A stretch of DNA of 64,000 bases, from contig CM063289.1 of the NCBI GenBank assembly GCA_032173965.1, positions 28,111,690 to 28,175,689 on the forward strand, in the 5' to 3' direction. This stretch comes from Sitta carolinensis. Taxonomy: Eukaryota; Chordata; Aves; Passeriformes; Sittidae. The notes beneath the pieces are model-generated. The model ran no database searches. It was not told the DNA's origin and saw only the letters and a program-made list of their open reading frames with translations. This document shows positions 34,521 through 48,123 of this stretch, piece after piece. Position 1 is the first letter of the stretch. The number at the start of each line of letters is the position of its first letter. A program made the translations under genes and the position numbers.

Positions 34521-37352
34521 TCAGACATGGAGTCTGTGTAAAAGCTCCGAATTCTTTTCTAGGGGGAAATCCTGAAATAATTGTCAAAACCTGTAAGTTT
34601 TAGCAGAGAAAACAGTTCATCCCACACCACCAGTAACCATTTCCCACTAGGTTCCAGCAGCTCCCCAGTGATGCAGATCAAAATTCACTTCCAGGCAGAA
34701 AGGGTAGCTGAAAATCACAATAACACATTATAATATCACACTCACATGCTTTTGTGAAAGGGCAGATTTAGCAGGGAGCTGAGAGTACAGTAGCCCTCAC
34801 CACCATCTGACAGAAAAGAGGCTGCCCCCCCTCCGTGTGCTTGTTTAATTAATCCATTAATTTCCTCATGATTTACACCATCCAAGAGGTCATAACCAAC
34901 ATCTTCACAACCCAGGAAAGAATGGTAAGTTAGATTTACGTTTCTTTGCAGTTCTCCTTGGCAAAGCACTACACAACTGGCAGCCATCACAAACAAAAGC
35001 CACCCCTCCTTTTGGGCAGCCAGAGTAGACATTTTGCAAAGCACCTTCTTTTGCTGAGCAAACCCAGTGGTTCCCATCCTTGCTGTGCCCAAGTGAGGTG
35101 GGGACAGAGGCTGCATTTACTGTGCATTGTGTTCTCTGCTTGTCTCATCTCCCTCATAACCTGTCCTGAGTAAAGCTTCAGCACTGTGTGTTTAGACTGT
35201 GATATGCCATGGCCAAAAATTTTTATTTGGAAAAAAACTGCAGGAATATAGTCTAAACACATGAAGATTCTGCTGGAATTTGATCATGGCTTCTCTTTCT
35301 TGTCTCAGCTTTTTAAGCTACCTATTTGCAAGCCAAATATATACATAAAAGGGAAAGCACATTACACAGTTGCTGGAGGGAAGGATATTCCTACTTATAC
35401 AAATGAGCAGGGGGAAATGGAGACAGAGAGAAGAAGACCATAACCAGGAAAATAAATGAGCAGATGGAGAAAACAACAAATGAGGAAATAACACCAGGCA
35501 GAGTCATGGCTGTGATTCCAGACAGCCCACCTGCACATGTTTATGGGGAGCATGCACAAGAAGAATATTTCCATTGGCCATCTCAGTGTTTGCTTCCCAT
35601 TACTGGCACATCCTATTTGCCCTAAATCCTGCTGAATGCTGGAAAGAATACAGAAACAAGCAAAAATAACAACACAAAGGGTTTATTAATGTCTTTGGGA
35701 CTTACAAGTCTGCTGGCAGCAAACTGAGGAATCCTCTCAGGGAACTCACTGACCCAGAGCTCTTCCCACTTCATTCCCTCTGAATTCTGATCCCAAGCAT
35801 CCCATTAACCTCATCTCCAGCTCTTTTGGAAACCAGGAAAAACTCACAGAATAATTTGACTCCCTAAACCACTGACCTTTGAAATTACATTCATACTTTA
35901 AAGGCCCATTCCAGAATAGCCTACTGTGAACAGAAAGGCACACACTGTATATTTAACACATGAATCAGAACAATGATGGGGTACATATAGATTCCATACA
36001 TGTTTTCTAGCTGCTGCCAGGTATAAGCCCATTATTAACCCCAAATAGATAATGCATGTGAAATACAACTGCTTTGTCTCCAGCAGGATTTTAACATGGT
36101 TTAGCTCAGACTAGCTTAAAAATTATATATTTTTTATCCTCATGAAGATATATACAGCATTTGAGCAACTGTTTGAAGAAATCTCTCAATCCTGTTCTGC
36201 AGAGCTCCTTACCTGAGATTTATTAAAGATTGGTGATCCTACCTCATCTGGTCAGGAAGCACAGTTTGCTTCTGACTCTTGAATTTTTATGGTTTATATA
36301 GAGCACTTAGGACAGTTCCAGCCATGTGCACTCCAGCTTCCTGAGCAAGAAAATGCACATCAGTTCCCAGCCCTTCTGCCCAGTAGCCCTTTGTACAGAT
36401 TTAGGAAGGTGGACAAACACCAAGGAAACACAAAAATAAAACATGAACACTTTTCCCCCACAATGGCCCACCTTTCCCCCCTCCAATGGCCCTGTATTTG
36501 CACAATTAACTGGAACAGAAAGGAAGGAACCCTCATTTTCCCCAGTTTCAAAGCAGAATATCTAAATCTCTCCCATAGCAAAAATTCACCCCTCCTCCAT
36601 GGATATGAAACTCCTGCTTATGTATAATGATGGAAATTTTGGACTAATGAAAATGCAGCTTACAAGTTCGATAATATAAGAAAAAGGTTTTTGTTACTTT
36701 GGGGAGTTGATTTCTATTTAATTCTCTTTTTTTACTGTATTTTTTAAATTTTTTTAAATGGTTCCCCAAATCACTAAGCTTCCTCTGGCAAAAGGAATAC
36801 AACTCACTAGGAATTGACCTCCAAAAGGAGTAAGAGACCCTGACACAGCTATCTAGGCTCATAAAGTATGCAAACTGTATTCTTCCTTCCAGCACCCATT
36901 TAGTCTGTTCCAGAATAAATATATTTGCTTGTAGCCAAGTCTGAAGAAAGTACAATCAATAGACAGATGTGTTGTATGTTTGGGAAAGAGAGTCCATTTC
37001 CTCTCCACGTCACCTCCCATTTCTGGTAGTTCTATACTCTAAATAAAGTATGACTAAAATCCCTTATTTGGCATGGGAGATTGCCAGCTGTTGAATCCAA
37101 AGCAGTTTAATTTAATCTAGACAACCACTGTCTGGTTCAAATGAAATATGAATATTTATCGTTACTAAATACATGAATTATTTACATTATTTATATTAGC
37201 CAGAAAAAGAGTTGCAAGCATCTTTAAAACAAGAGATGGTTATGCTGCTGACTGTAAAGAGTCAGAAATATAAAAATATTCTTAAAATATTTCATTTATT
37301 GATTGTGCATACACAGTTTGCATACAATCTAGTCTTGGTAATATATACAAAA

Positions 37353-37396
37353 ACATATATATAGGTAGGTATGTATGTATACATAGGTATACCTAA
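37353..37396. repeat. TA/TATG-type microsatellite
   Basis: An imperfect run of ATAT, GGTA and TATG units, alternating purine and pyrimidine over about 44 bases. It is degenerate and probably old. Confidence 0.7.
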
Positions 37397-38404
37397 ATAG
37401 GCCAGGAACTGAGAGAAGGGCAATGTTCTTTATCCCAAGGAGATCAGAATCCTGTAGGATGAAAGCCAGGCAAAGTAAGAAACAGGCAGATGTTAATAAG
37501 CAGGAAACTGGGAGTGGGGAAAAGTCTACAGTGTAAGTGTCCATAAGAAAGGGAAGAGAGGGGTGAAAAGAGAGAGAATATAGCAGGACATTTAGGGAGA
37601 AGTCACAGAACCTGGAAAGCAGTGAAGAGCAATTCACTCAAGTGCAGTCAAATAAAAAACAGGGAAGAGATTTGAAGCTGAGAAACTTGTTATAGGTGGT
37701 GATCCTGAGAAAGGGGAGCCTTTCCATTTGGTCTCTGTAGCAGGCAGACAACTGCTGCTAACAGCCTGTCTACAATTTGAAGGGAGGAGCAGGGGTTGTG
37801 CGAGTGAAGGCACCCAAGGATTCAGCCTGAATGAGAATGGCTGGAGCGCCGGCTGCAGTCCCAGCTCAGTGCTAACCAGAGCTCCCACTAAAAAATCCAT
37901 CTCCTTGCAGAAATGTGGAGCCTTCTTGTGTGATTATGCAGCACCCTGCATGTGCAGAAGCGTCTGGGGTCAGCTGTGGGGCACTCACAGCAGGGAGCAG
38001 AGGGATGCCGCGGGAAAATGAAGCAGCATGGTGGAAACAGAGCGAACAGGGCAGTGCCTGGATGGCTGGGAAAGCTGGACAGACTTTGAACAAGGGGAGG
38101 AAAACGACTTATCTGCACCTCCACCCATTTATTTTGATGCAGAGATGTGGAGTAGCAGGACTACTTCAGCTAACAGCTAGGAATATCCAATGTGGATGAA
38201 ATATTTTTCCACATATTGTTGAGAGTTTGCACACTTTGGACAATAAATACCCTCAAAGACATCATAATCTTTGAGAGGTGTGAACAGAGGCAACACTGAG
38301 TGAATTGGCTTGGCTGTAAAGGTTGACATCTAACCCAAACCAAAGAGAATGGGATTTTGATTTGGAATCTTCAGTTTTTCTTGAAAAAAAAATTCTAATT
38401 TAAT

Positions 38405-38472
38405 AGAACCTTAGAATCAGAGAATGATTTGGGTTGGAAGAGACCTTAAAGATCATCTAATTCTGCTGGATA
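38405..38472 (-). mobile_element. Short CR1 3' end
   Basis: The run 'agaaccttagaatcagagaa' followed by 'gatttgggttggaagagacc' and 'ttaaagatcatctaattctg' is the reverse complement of the last about 70 bases of an avian CR1. Immediately right, 'gagaaactgaggcacaag' (38,503-38,520) resembles a MIR-type core and may be a second older relic, too short to call. Confidence 0.9.
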
Positions 38473-39983
38473 TAAAAATTTAATATTAAACAAATGACCA
38501 TGGAGAAACTGAGGCACAAGTTTTATTGCTAGGCAAATATGAAGGACAGCTGCTGTTAAATAATGCAGCAAATATCCAGGATTTTTCTTTTTAAATCTGA
38601 AAAAGTCCAGTCACAGACTCAATAGTTGTAAAAAAGGTTTGTGAATTGAACATTCTTTAAAAGCCTATTACAGAATACCCTGCATTTGTTTAAGAACTGT
38701 CTATGCTTAAGCTGTTTTGACCTAGGGTTGATCTGAATTTTGAAAGCAAAAGCAATTTTTGAGTAATCCCATGCTAGGCAAGCCACAGTCACATACTCAC
38801 ATAGCTATCTTATCACATAAAATAACATTGCTGTGTGACCATATCAGGTGCTGGGCAAACCCAAAATGCTGATGGTCCCTGCTCAGGGGCAGAGACCAGC
38901 ACAGGACTGGGGGTCCCTTGCTGAAACCCTCTAATATCCTGGTCTAACTGTTCTTGCACTTTCTCATGCTGATCAGCAGTCTGATGACTGAAATAATTCG
39001 CCTTTAAAGCACAATGCCCACAGAACAAGCCCTCTGCACTTTCCTGACCTACCAAGGTATATGAAAGAGTTGGGAAGGAAGATGGAGTTGTTCCTCCTCC
39101 CTGCCCCAAATCAAGGAGATGCTGAGAGCAGCTCCAGCAAATCCACATTTTCCTGCTCTTAGCTAGTGCGTGACCTCTTCAGTGAAAACATACAACACAT
39201 TATGTAGCTGCTATTAGTAACAGCACTGTAGCCCAGAAACTAAAAAGGTCAGATTAATATTAATTATCTTATAGGTATCAAGTTATATGCCATATATATT
39301 CCTAGTAAAGGTCAATATGGCCTTCTCTTATTTTATATCCATCTGCTTCATTAAGTAAGGAAAAGTAAGCTAGATATAATGGATTTTTTGGTAGTTTTAA
39401 TCAACAATTTCATCAAAAGCACATTTTTCACCTGTGCTAACAACATAATGGAAAACTAGATCAATATATTAATTATACCCACTGCTTTCTATATTCTATT
39501 TTTAAATGAATTATGGTAAGTGTTGTAGAAATAGGAAAGAAAAAGCCTATACAACCAGAAGACATTCTTTCAGTGTCAGGCAAATAGTCTCAAAAATATG
39601 TCTGCCTATTTTTATTTTTCAAATACTTTCATTATTGTTCTATATAAAAGACCAGAAATTAGGAAGCCTTTAATTGTAATATCCATCCAATGGCAAACAA
39701 GCAGCAGAACTGATTTTGGTAGCACATTACACAGGACAGGGTGAAGTAACAGCAGACTGCTAATGGTAGAAATGGCAATTACAATATTACCCTGGGAAAA
39801 ATCCAAAATGTTTATTTGTGGGACCTCCTCCTCAGACCACTTCAGTGAGGATGAATATCCTCATCATGACCATCCACCTGATGCTCTGTGACCAAAACAA
39901 CATGAGAGGTTAGAGTTGTAGGGAAACATCTCTACAGCCAGGTAAGTATTTTTTTTAAGAGTCTGTTTCCATACTGAAAGGCC

Positions 39984-40037
39984 TATTTGTCTCCCAAGGT
40001 GTTGAGTTCTTATTTGTCTCCCAGGATGTGGAATTCT
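39984..40037. repeat. Two-copy 27-bp imperfect tandem duplication
   Basis: The unit starting TATTTGTCTCCCA and ending TTCT occurs at 39,984-40,010 and 40,011-40,037 with 23 of 27 positions identical. The divergence makes it older than the exact duplication at 19.8 kb. Confidence 0.85.
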
Positions 40038-42737
40038 TATAAGCCTAGAAAGTAAAAAAGAGCTACAAATCAGCTGAAATTTCTCTGCAGACCTTAGCAG
40101 GCTTTGAAAAACATTTGTTCTCCAGGGAAAGTAGGAGCTGCAGCTCTTTCAGTTTTCCAGCCTCAATAACTCACCATCCCCACCTGAAGCTCATCAGACA
40201 TCTCATATGTGCTTCATTGTACAACAGGGAACAGTGCAGAGAGCCCCAAGCAGGCATCATTTTGGGCCAGAAAGTCTCTGTACAACGCAACTAATTTACA
40301 CAGCACTGATCCACAAGCAGCTCTGCCTTGGGGACAGAGCTTATTAATTTGGATGTAAACCTGAAGAAGTGTGGCTGTTCAGATTCAGATCCAGCTCATG
40401 GAGAGGGAGGAGGGTCCTTCCCTTCTTGCCGCAGTGACTCCAGTTCCAGAGTCAGCTGTGACATTTTTAACCTGCAGTCTAAGTCAGCTTTACATGCGTA
40501 CAGTAACTACTCAGCATCTGTTCCAGTTTTATTACCCCAAAAGACACTTCTTTCATCTGCTTGTTTTCCAGCTCTGGGCAATATTGAAAAGACTGAAGAC
40601 AGAGCAAGAGATGGATTAATCTAAAAAGGAACAAGATAATTTTAAGGCAGCAACTCTTCCATACCAAGGTCTATACAGCATTATGTTGTGCTACTGCTTC
40701 CATTTCCTCTTCATTGTCCCCAAAACAGCACCTCTTTAATACTTATTTACTAATTTTTTCATATATTTTAAGTATTCACTTAAAAATGAGAGCTGAGTCC
40801 TACATTACTTTCTTCTTCTTCTTGCAGGTTAATTCCCAAAGACTTCTTGCTTCCAGGCATTCCCTGAAGCTTCCTGATGCACAAGTCTACACCATTTGGG
40901 GGGCTTTAATTACCTAGCCTACTATCACATGATGTTGTTCCTCTGACCCAAAGGACACGTCAAATTTAAAAACATCTGGGACTAGATTCTTCACTGGTTG
41001 TGGGGAAAAGGGAGAATTCTAATCTTCTGACTGAGAAGTGAAGGGAGACCTCTGTAAATATTAAACAAAGAATTGTGTGAGGAGTGGAATGAATTAAACC
41101 TGTTTCTTTATGAATTTGAGGCTCATAAAAGTATGACCTTGGACTGAAGCTTTTCTGTATAGCCGTGTAATTTACTGCAGCCCTCACCTTCATGGATTCT
41201 CTGGAGCCTCATAAGATATAAGTTCATGCTGCAGCTTTCCCTCAGCTGGGCAACATCAACACTTTTTGTTCATCTATCTGGCCCCATATTTTTAGGAAAT
41301 TTGTTAGAACCCAGATACTTTGAAAATTCTGTCATTTCGTCACACTTGATTGGAAAAGGCCACTAGATTCAAAAATTATTAGGGGGTACACAAGGACAGA
41401 TACATGCACAGAGACAGCCTGATCACAGATGCCTTGTTTCCATAGGAAACCAAACTAAAAATAGACAGTTTCTTAAGTGTTAAAGATGGAATTTTTATTT
41501 GTTTTTTGCAGTTGGGAACCAAACAGACCCACTATTCACATGGCTGTAGCACATGAGAAATATGAAAGAAAAGTAATCTTAGTTTTATCTGATAGGTATC
41601 TCAATAAGTGTAATTCAGTGACCAGTGACACAACAGCCAAGTGTCCAAAGGCTGAAATACACTGGGCTGGATGAAAGGTTGTCTATGGGACAGTAACTAC
41701 GAGGGTTTTTTTTTAATTTTAGCACTATCACTAAAATAATTTGTTAAGCTGTTTGCTATTAATGCAACACACAATGACAATGAATCTGTGTAAATCTCGT
41801 TGTTTTGAATCATGTGTGCATGACTAAGGTCTCTGTTTGGTTTTTCATTCATCAAAAAATGATAAAACAGATGTTAGCAACTCTTTTTTTCCCCCCCATC
41901 AGTTGCTAAGTATCAACCTCAACGTGGCATGCAGCAACAAATGATAGCTAGGCATACCACGAGTGAGAAAGCACAACTTTATTTATAATCAGAATAATAT
42001 GGTCATTATAGCCTGCATACCAGCTACACAGGGCAACTGTTGCCTGCACCCTCATAGAAGCAGGCATCTTACATCCAGATGTCATTAGGGTATTTGAGCT
42101 GAATCCCTCAGGGATATTAAATAAGGATGTTTATAGGAGTGAGGTGAGGCTCTTGAGCGATGGATAGGAGAGATGGAGAGAGTGACTGACAACTCTGGCT
42201 ATCTGTGTATCATCCAGCTAAACACGTAGGGATCATAGGACCACAAGAACTATATAAATACAGATAATCTGAGAACACCAAAGGACATCCAAACAGAAGG
42301 TTATTTTCAAAGCGTAGTAATAACACAGAAAGAACTTCCATGGCATTCTATGTGACAGTATGTGAGATTGTTGTGTGAAAACAATCTTTTAAACCCACTT
42401 TTCTTGAAGCTGCAGGTAGTTCAGGCTGGTTGTGCCCATTGTTACCACCACACCTCAGGTGAGATCTGGTAGTCAACAGCTTAAGAGGTTGAGCATATCA
42501 TTTTAACTGTATAGATGTGGATGCCTGGGCCATTACCAGCAAAATGTGGATGCAGCTGCACATTTCCCAGGAAGCAGTGCCATGGCATTAATTTATTTGC
42601 CTTCATGCAACAACAGCCAGCCATGTACGCTGGTGTGGAGGTCTGTGCCTCAAAACCCTGAACAACCCAGCTGCTGCTGGGCCTCAGCTTTACTGTGAGC
42701 TCTTCCTACTTCAAAAACATGAAGTCATGGAGACATT

Positions 42738-43010
42738 GAGATAGGAAAAACACTCTTAGACCATCACATCCAAATTTTCCCTCAGCAATGCTGAGGCCAC
42801 CACTAAACCACATCCCCAAGTGCCACATCCATACCTCTTTTAAATCCATCCAGGGATGGGACTCCACTGCTGTTCTGGACGGTCTCTGCCACGGCTGGAC
42901 AACACTTCCCATGAAGAAATTTTCCCTAATATCCAATCTAAACCTCGGTGCAAGTTTGAGGCCGTTTTTTCTTGCAGGAATAACTAATAACCTCGTGGTT
43001 AGTAGCGTGC
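42738..43010 (-). mobile_element. CR1 LINE 3' fragment, about 270 bp
   Basis: Reverse-complement CR1 blocks appear in order: 'gataggaaaaacactcttag', 'ccaccactaaaccacatccc', 'caagtgccacatccatacct', 'ctttta' and 'ccagggatgggactccactg', 'catgaagaaattttccctaa', 'tatccaatctaaacctc' and 'gtttgaggccgttttttctt'. It lacks the extreme 3' repeat and is truncated at both ends. The right boundary near 43,010 is approximate. It abuts the CpG-rich patch at 43.16-43.34 kb. Confidence 0.9.
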
Positions 43011-43159
43011 TCAGAGTCCCCTCATGCAGCTGCTGTGGGTGGGTTCCAGCGAGGGCAGTCATGTTGCCACACGGCTCCTCATCTCCCCACCAAAACCTTC
43101 CTCACCTTCCCACCACAGCCTTGCTTTCGGAAACAGAGACATGTTCTGGAGGAAGGCAG

Positions 43160-43345
43160 TGGGAACGTGGAGCAGGTGCGAGACCCTGGGTGAGGGGTGA
43201 GCAGGGAGCTGGGGTTTGTGCTGCCCAGGGAGGTGAGGGCAGGGACGGGAGCCCGTGAGGGAGCGCGGGCGGGGCGGCCGCCATGACGGCAGTCTGAGGG
43301 AGGGAGCCGGCCGCTGCCCCGGAACGAGTTAAAAGTCACGTCTGA
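43160..43345. promoter_or_regulatory. Very short CpG-rich patch; candidate promoter or first exon
   Basis: About 15 CpG dinucleotides lie in about 175 bases, ten of them between 43,264 and 43,326, against a CpG-poor AT-rich background. The core GCCGCCATGAC (43,277 on) reads on the minus strand as ATGGCGGCCGCC, a strong Kozak-like start and a YY1-type site often found at start sites. A minus-strand frame from that ATG (43,284 leftward) is open for 60 codons and begins Met-Ala-Ala-Ala-Pro-Pro. The plus-strand ATG runs only four codons. A GGTGAGG donor-like word lies on the plus strand near 43,230. It could be a noncoding-RNA promoter, a first exon, a GC-rich piece of a mobile element, or a relic. 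The direction of any transcription is not determined. Confidence 0.35.
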
Positions 43346-46300
43346 AAACTTGTTCCACACCGCAGCTTGGATGCTGGGTAGGGAAAAGGTTAGTAAGTGC
43401 TAGCTTAAATCCAGGATGGAGTTTTTCAAGGATAGGTTGTTACACACAGATTGATGCCACACTGTTGTCAACATGCCAGGGGTAGTTTTAGCTGTCAGCT
43501 CTGTCAGAGTCTGCCAACCAACTTTAACTTGTTTTCTGACTTTTCCAAATGTTTTCCAAGTTTTTGCCTGCTGTGCTGAGGATAAATTGTCCCTCAGTTT
43601 CTGTAAAACCACATTTGTTTACTTGTTTCCTTTTCATCTCCGTTTCTTTCTGTGGTTTTCCCTTTTTAGGGAAAAAAAAAAAGCACAAAGCCTGCACCTT
43701 TGCCCATCCACAATATAAACACAGTTTACCAAAGCCGCCTCATAAACCATAAAATTCTGCTCCTCCACATTTGTGCAATGCACACTTGCCTCCCTCATGG
43801 GCTGGGATGTGCTCCACCACAGCCCTGCCCAAGCTAAGGGATCAGGCAGCACATCCCAGAATAAAGTCAGGAATAAACTGTCACTGTGGCTCTCTCTGCG
43901 TTTTCCTACAGGTGAAGATGCCTTTCTTCTGGAATGAAAGTTTTTGAGGAAAAGTCTTCCAGTTTGGTTAGAGTTGTCTGACCATGTGTGCAAGGGATTT
44001 GAGCAGGTAAGCCACAACCCTTTCTCCCTTTCCCAGAGCCTCACTGGGCTGATAGTGAATAACTCCATTTGGGAAAACAAATCTCTCATTACAAACACAG
44101 TAATTACAGTGAAATAACATTTAAGGAATGTTAAAAGGATTGGGGACTTCAAAGATTGAAACATTAGAAAGCTGAAATTAAGACTGCACAAGTTCTGTGT
44201 ATGCATTATGCTACATTTACTCGGCTGTGTGGGTTTTTATTCACATATAAGATAGATGGGACAGAAAAACTTCTGTTTTTCCTCACAGTTCAATGTGTGG
44301 TCCCAGGCCTTGCTTACTGCCCTGAGTTATTAATTTCCTCTTCAGCTTTTTACAGCACTTCTTACAGTCACGTTTACATATGTTACAAACAAGATTTATT
44401 TTGTTATAGCACCAGAAGGTGAAGGGAAATAATGTACAGAAAGCAGAAAAAAAATCCTAATTTTATAATTATTTTAGAATACTTATCACTAGATCCTCAC
44501 ATTAAAGCACTAATTCAGGAATAACTGCAGAAAATATATTTTTATTATTTTTTTTTTTTTTAAATGCAACAAAGTAAAAATCTGAAGAAGTTGAATCACC
44601 TGAGTGACATTAATAAGTTGTTAAATTCAATATTTTTTTCCCCTTGGAATCCACTGCATTCACAGTAACAATATGTATAAAAGAGAATTTTTGATTCAGG
44701 CTACTTTCTATTTTCAGAGTATCTAAAAAAATTCCATCTTTTCAGTATATTCATAGTTGATACTTCTTTTTTACTGATAGTTGAGTTTACTATAAATGTT
44801 TATGGGAATACCAAGTTAAACTTTATATGTTCCTGGCATGGCCCTTTATGTCCTCACCTTCAGCTGGTTCAGCACTTCACTGTTCCAACCCTGAAGTATC
44901 AGTTTGGGCTCTCTGAAAATGAAATACATATAAGTGACCATACATCACTGACTACATGATTTGCCTATCACCACATGATGACTGTAGTAATGGCACTTAG
45001 AGAGTCCAGACCTCAGTTGTAAGTGGATTTAACTTTCCTGTAACTCTCAGGAATCTCTACCTCATTTATTATCTCTAGTTTCTCAATATGTGGAGATCCA
45101 GATCAGTGTATTTCACTATTTAACTCTGGTTCATCCCAGCATAGGTCAGAACTATGCAAGGAATAAGGCAAGGGACTTGTGGAAAAAATAGCACACAATT
45201 ATGTTATTAAAGATATAATGCATATGAACAGAGAGAATTCAATTTCAACTGAAGGAATAGCATCGATTCTGTAATATCTTTTCCCATAACACCTTGGCAT
45301 TAAAAGATGTATAATTTCAGTATACTCCCTGCCTGTCATCTTCCTAAAAGGATCATAAATAAAATGGATAATATATCTTCCATCACACTGACATCCCTGT
45401 GGGTCACTCTTGAGTCTGGGTCCCTTTGTACCATTCCTTGGACCTTTCTACCTGAGCTAACAGAAAAGTTAACAGCAGTTTCTACACAGGCTGTCCCCAC
45501 TGGCTTCCAGTTGCAGGTTTCTCCACTTTCCATACCCCCTTTCCATAGCCAGCTCCAGTCCTTTTTGCCTTGCTAACTCATCAGATCTGCTTTTTTTATA
45601 ACCTGTGACTGTCTCTGGGACGGGATTTGTTCAGTGAAAGGTTACAAAAAAGACCTGAGAAAGGCTTCTGAACCCTTCTATCACAGTACAGAAAGTTAGG
45701 CTTGTTCTCTCAGGTGTGTCCTGGAAAATTAACCAGGATGAATTTTGATAATGGATAAGTGTAAATGTAGTGATGGAGGATAGAGGCACATAACCAAAAC
45801 ATTCCATCACAGATTTGAGGATGAAGTTGGTGGGCATGAGCTGCTCTGCAGTAACTGCATGTGTGCTTGTTGTTACTCGACTGTAAATTAAATATAACAG
45901 AGTCCTTTGTAAAATGAACTATTTCACATTTACCTCTACAGGCTTGTTTGCATACTGGCAGTAATTATATACTGCAAAGTCACATTCAAGTTTATGTCAC
46001 TGTCATTTATTTCTAGATCTGTGTGAGAATGAAGTGGCCCTACTTCATGTGAGTTGCACTTTGCAGCAAGGTAACTGTCATTCTGCAACCACCAAGTGTT
46101 TTGTGGAGGGCAACAGATCCACTATGAATTCACATTTCTATTTAACTCAGATTTTCATGCATACCGCCAAATAAACAAACACTTTTCCACCTCTTTCAGA
46201 GTCTTCATCCCAGGAGGAAATTGTCATGTTGTGATTCAGTCTGCGAGTGGACCTGTCTTTGTGGTAAGTCCAAGGCAGAACTATCAGGGTTTTCTCACTC

Positions 46301-48123
46301 CAAGTTGTATAAAGCATAACAGTAATACATGCAAGAGGAGGTTGTACATGATATATCACAAAATGTGGTTTGGCACCCAGCACAGTAACAGTTTAGGGAA
46401 CAGGCTGTTCTTTAAATAATATGCCTTTGTTTTCATGTTTTAATTCTTCATGCTGCTGATTTAGAGCAAAGACTTTTTTCTTAAAAAAAAAAAGTAGATC
46501 CTTATCTAATGCATCAAAACAGAAAAGTATGTGGTTTCTTTGTCAAACATTTCAATGAAGGATTCAGCTTTCTCAAGGGGCCCTTGTAGAATTCACACTG
46601 GAATAGGATTCTGGGTGGGTGTTTTTTATTTTAACAGGGGCTGGGTTTTCAATTGTTGATGCATGCAGATGTACATGCACAAATTCACATGCCTGACTTC
46701 AAAAATCTGATCGTAAACACACAACAGGTGAGTGAATGATGTGGGGGACTGAAGAAAACTTCATTGTTCACCTAAAAATCTCAAAAGAACCTGATGTTCA
46801 AAATGACCTGAGAGGTGCCTGTGTCCAGGCTTTAGCAGAGGTCAAGGGGCTGATGTAATTGGCACCTTTTGAATTTGTTGATGTTATGTCACAAAACACA
46901 GGCCCAGCAGCTAATCCTTAAAAATTGTTAGAGGTTCAAAGTAGCACTTCATTTTGTCTGTTTTTGTTTCTCTCCCCCCTTTCAGAAGGAAGTTTATTTT
47001 CTGTCTTATTGGGTGTTTATACTGAAGAAACTGTAGAGCAATTCCTGACTTAAATTTTAAGTCTGTAGTAGCATTACAGGTAACAGAGGAGTATAATGTG
47101 TGGTGAGGGGAGTTGTTTGATAATGCCACTACCATCAGCTTTCTGGTTTTCCTGTATTTGCAATACGCAGCAAAAAATAGCTCAGTGATCAATTTTTCAA
47201 TTCCATCACAAAATAATTATTAAAAAATATGTGTACTGCATTGTCTCTGAATTTAACACTCAAATATAAATTAATTCCTTTTTTACCTATTTATATCACT
47301 TCAGATTTCTCAGGGATCTTGTCTTTTTACAGGTTTAGGTAAAAGTTTTAATGACAGATACTTGGTTCTGAGGGGAAATTCTAAAGTAATCATAACTGAA
47401 AAAAGACAGATTTCCTGAAATCAGACATTTTTATTTCGAAAAGGACCATAAAAAAACTATTTGCCATTTATATTTTCTGCATATTTTTTTCCAAATTATT
47501 GACCAAATCTGTTCTAAAATAAGAAAAAATATTTTTTCTTCAAAACTGTTCAAAAAAAGCCCACCTGATACTATTTTGCACATTCCATTTACAATGAAAA
47601 TAATATAGAACAAATCTTGATTATTTTTATTTAATAAGAGAAAATTAAAAGAGGCTATGTAAAAGTAAAATATATTTCCATGAGATGGAGCATTTGAAAC
47701 CAATTTCTCACGTGACTTTGTGGAGATAACTTATTTTTCACTAAAATGTGGTGATAGATAGCCAAAGTATCTGGTCCTTGGCAGTACCTGGGATATTATT
47801 TGGCAAATTTACAAATGTGGGGCTTGCAGCAAAGACTAAAGGGGAAAGAAGTGGGAAAATTCCTTATTTGGTGGACTAAAAGCCGTGAACAACACCCAGA
47901 TTGTTACGTCAAGTGTAGACTGAACATGAATAGAGGGGAAACATTAAAATGCTGAAAACCACTTGGGCTAAACTGTGCCAGTATCAATGTGAGTTCTCTC
48001 TTTCTGAAGTCCCTCGTGTTGATAAGCCCTGCGTATAAACCTCCATCACGATAATGCAGATCATTGTAAGTGTTGAGGCCCAGGGTGAAATCCTGGCTCT
48101 GCTGACATCATGAACAGTTCCGC
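43346..48123. other. Noncoding DNA with the window's longest open frame
   Basis: A minus-strand frame of 190 codons with an ATG start spans 43,634-44,206. It is serine-, leucine- and phenylalanine-rich, shows no domain, signal or repeat I recognise, and overlaps an 81-codon frame on the other strand, so it is not called a gene. The remaining sequence is AT-rich and carries only short frames and T/A tracts (for example 44,549-44,562). Nothing else is recognised. Confidence 0.5.

Larger units (their letters stand above)
34521..42737. other. Unique noncoding DNA
   Basis: No gene is supported. The longest frames are 124 codons (minus, 34,742-35,116), 118 codons (minus, 42,706-43,062, running into a CR1), 112 codons (plus, 36,289-36,627) and 111 codons (minus, 38,813-39,148). 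None has a recognisable domain and all overlap antisense frames or repeats. Pyrimidine-rich acceptor-like sites (for example ending at 40,827 and 41,511) have no convincing partner donor. The CR1 end at 38.4 kb, a TATG microsatellite and a 27-bp duplication are listed separately. Confidence 0.5.

Noticed and set aside
40806..40827. Strong pyrimidine tract ending in GCAG (splice acceptor-like)
   Set aside because: No donor with a plausible exon follows within a normal exon length; a stop-rich region lies downstream.
41490..41571. Acceptor-like TTTTTTGCAG with a following short open stretch and GTAATC
   Set aside because: The donor is weak and the segment shows nothing protein-like.
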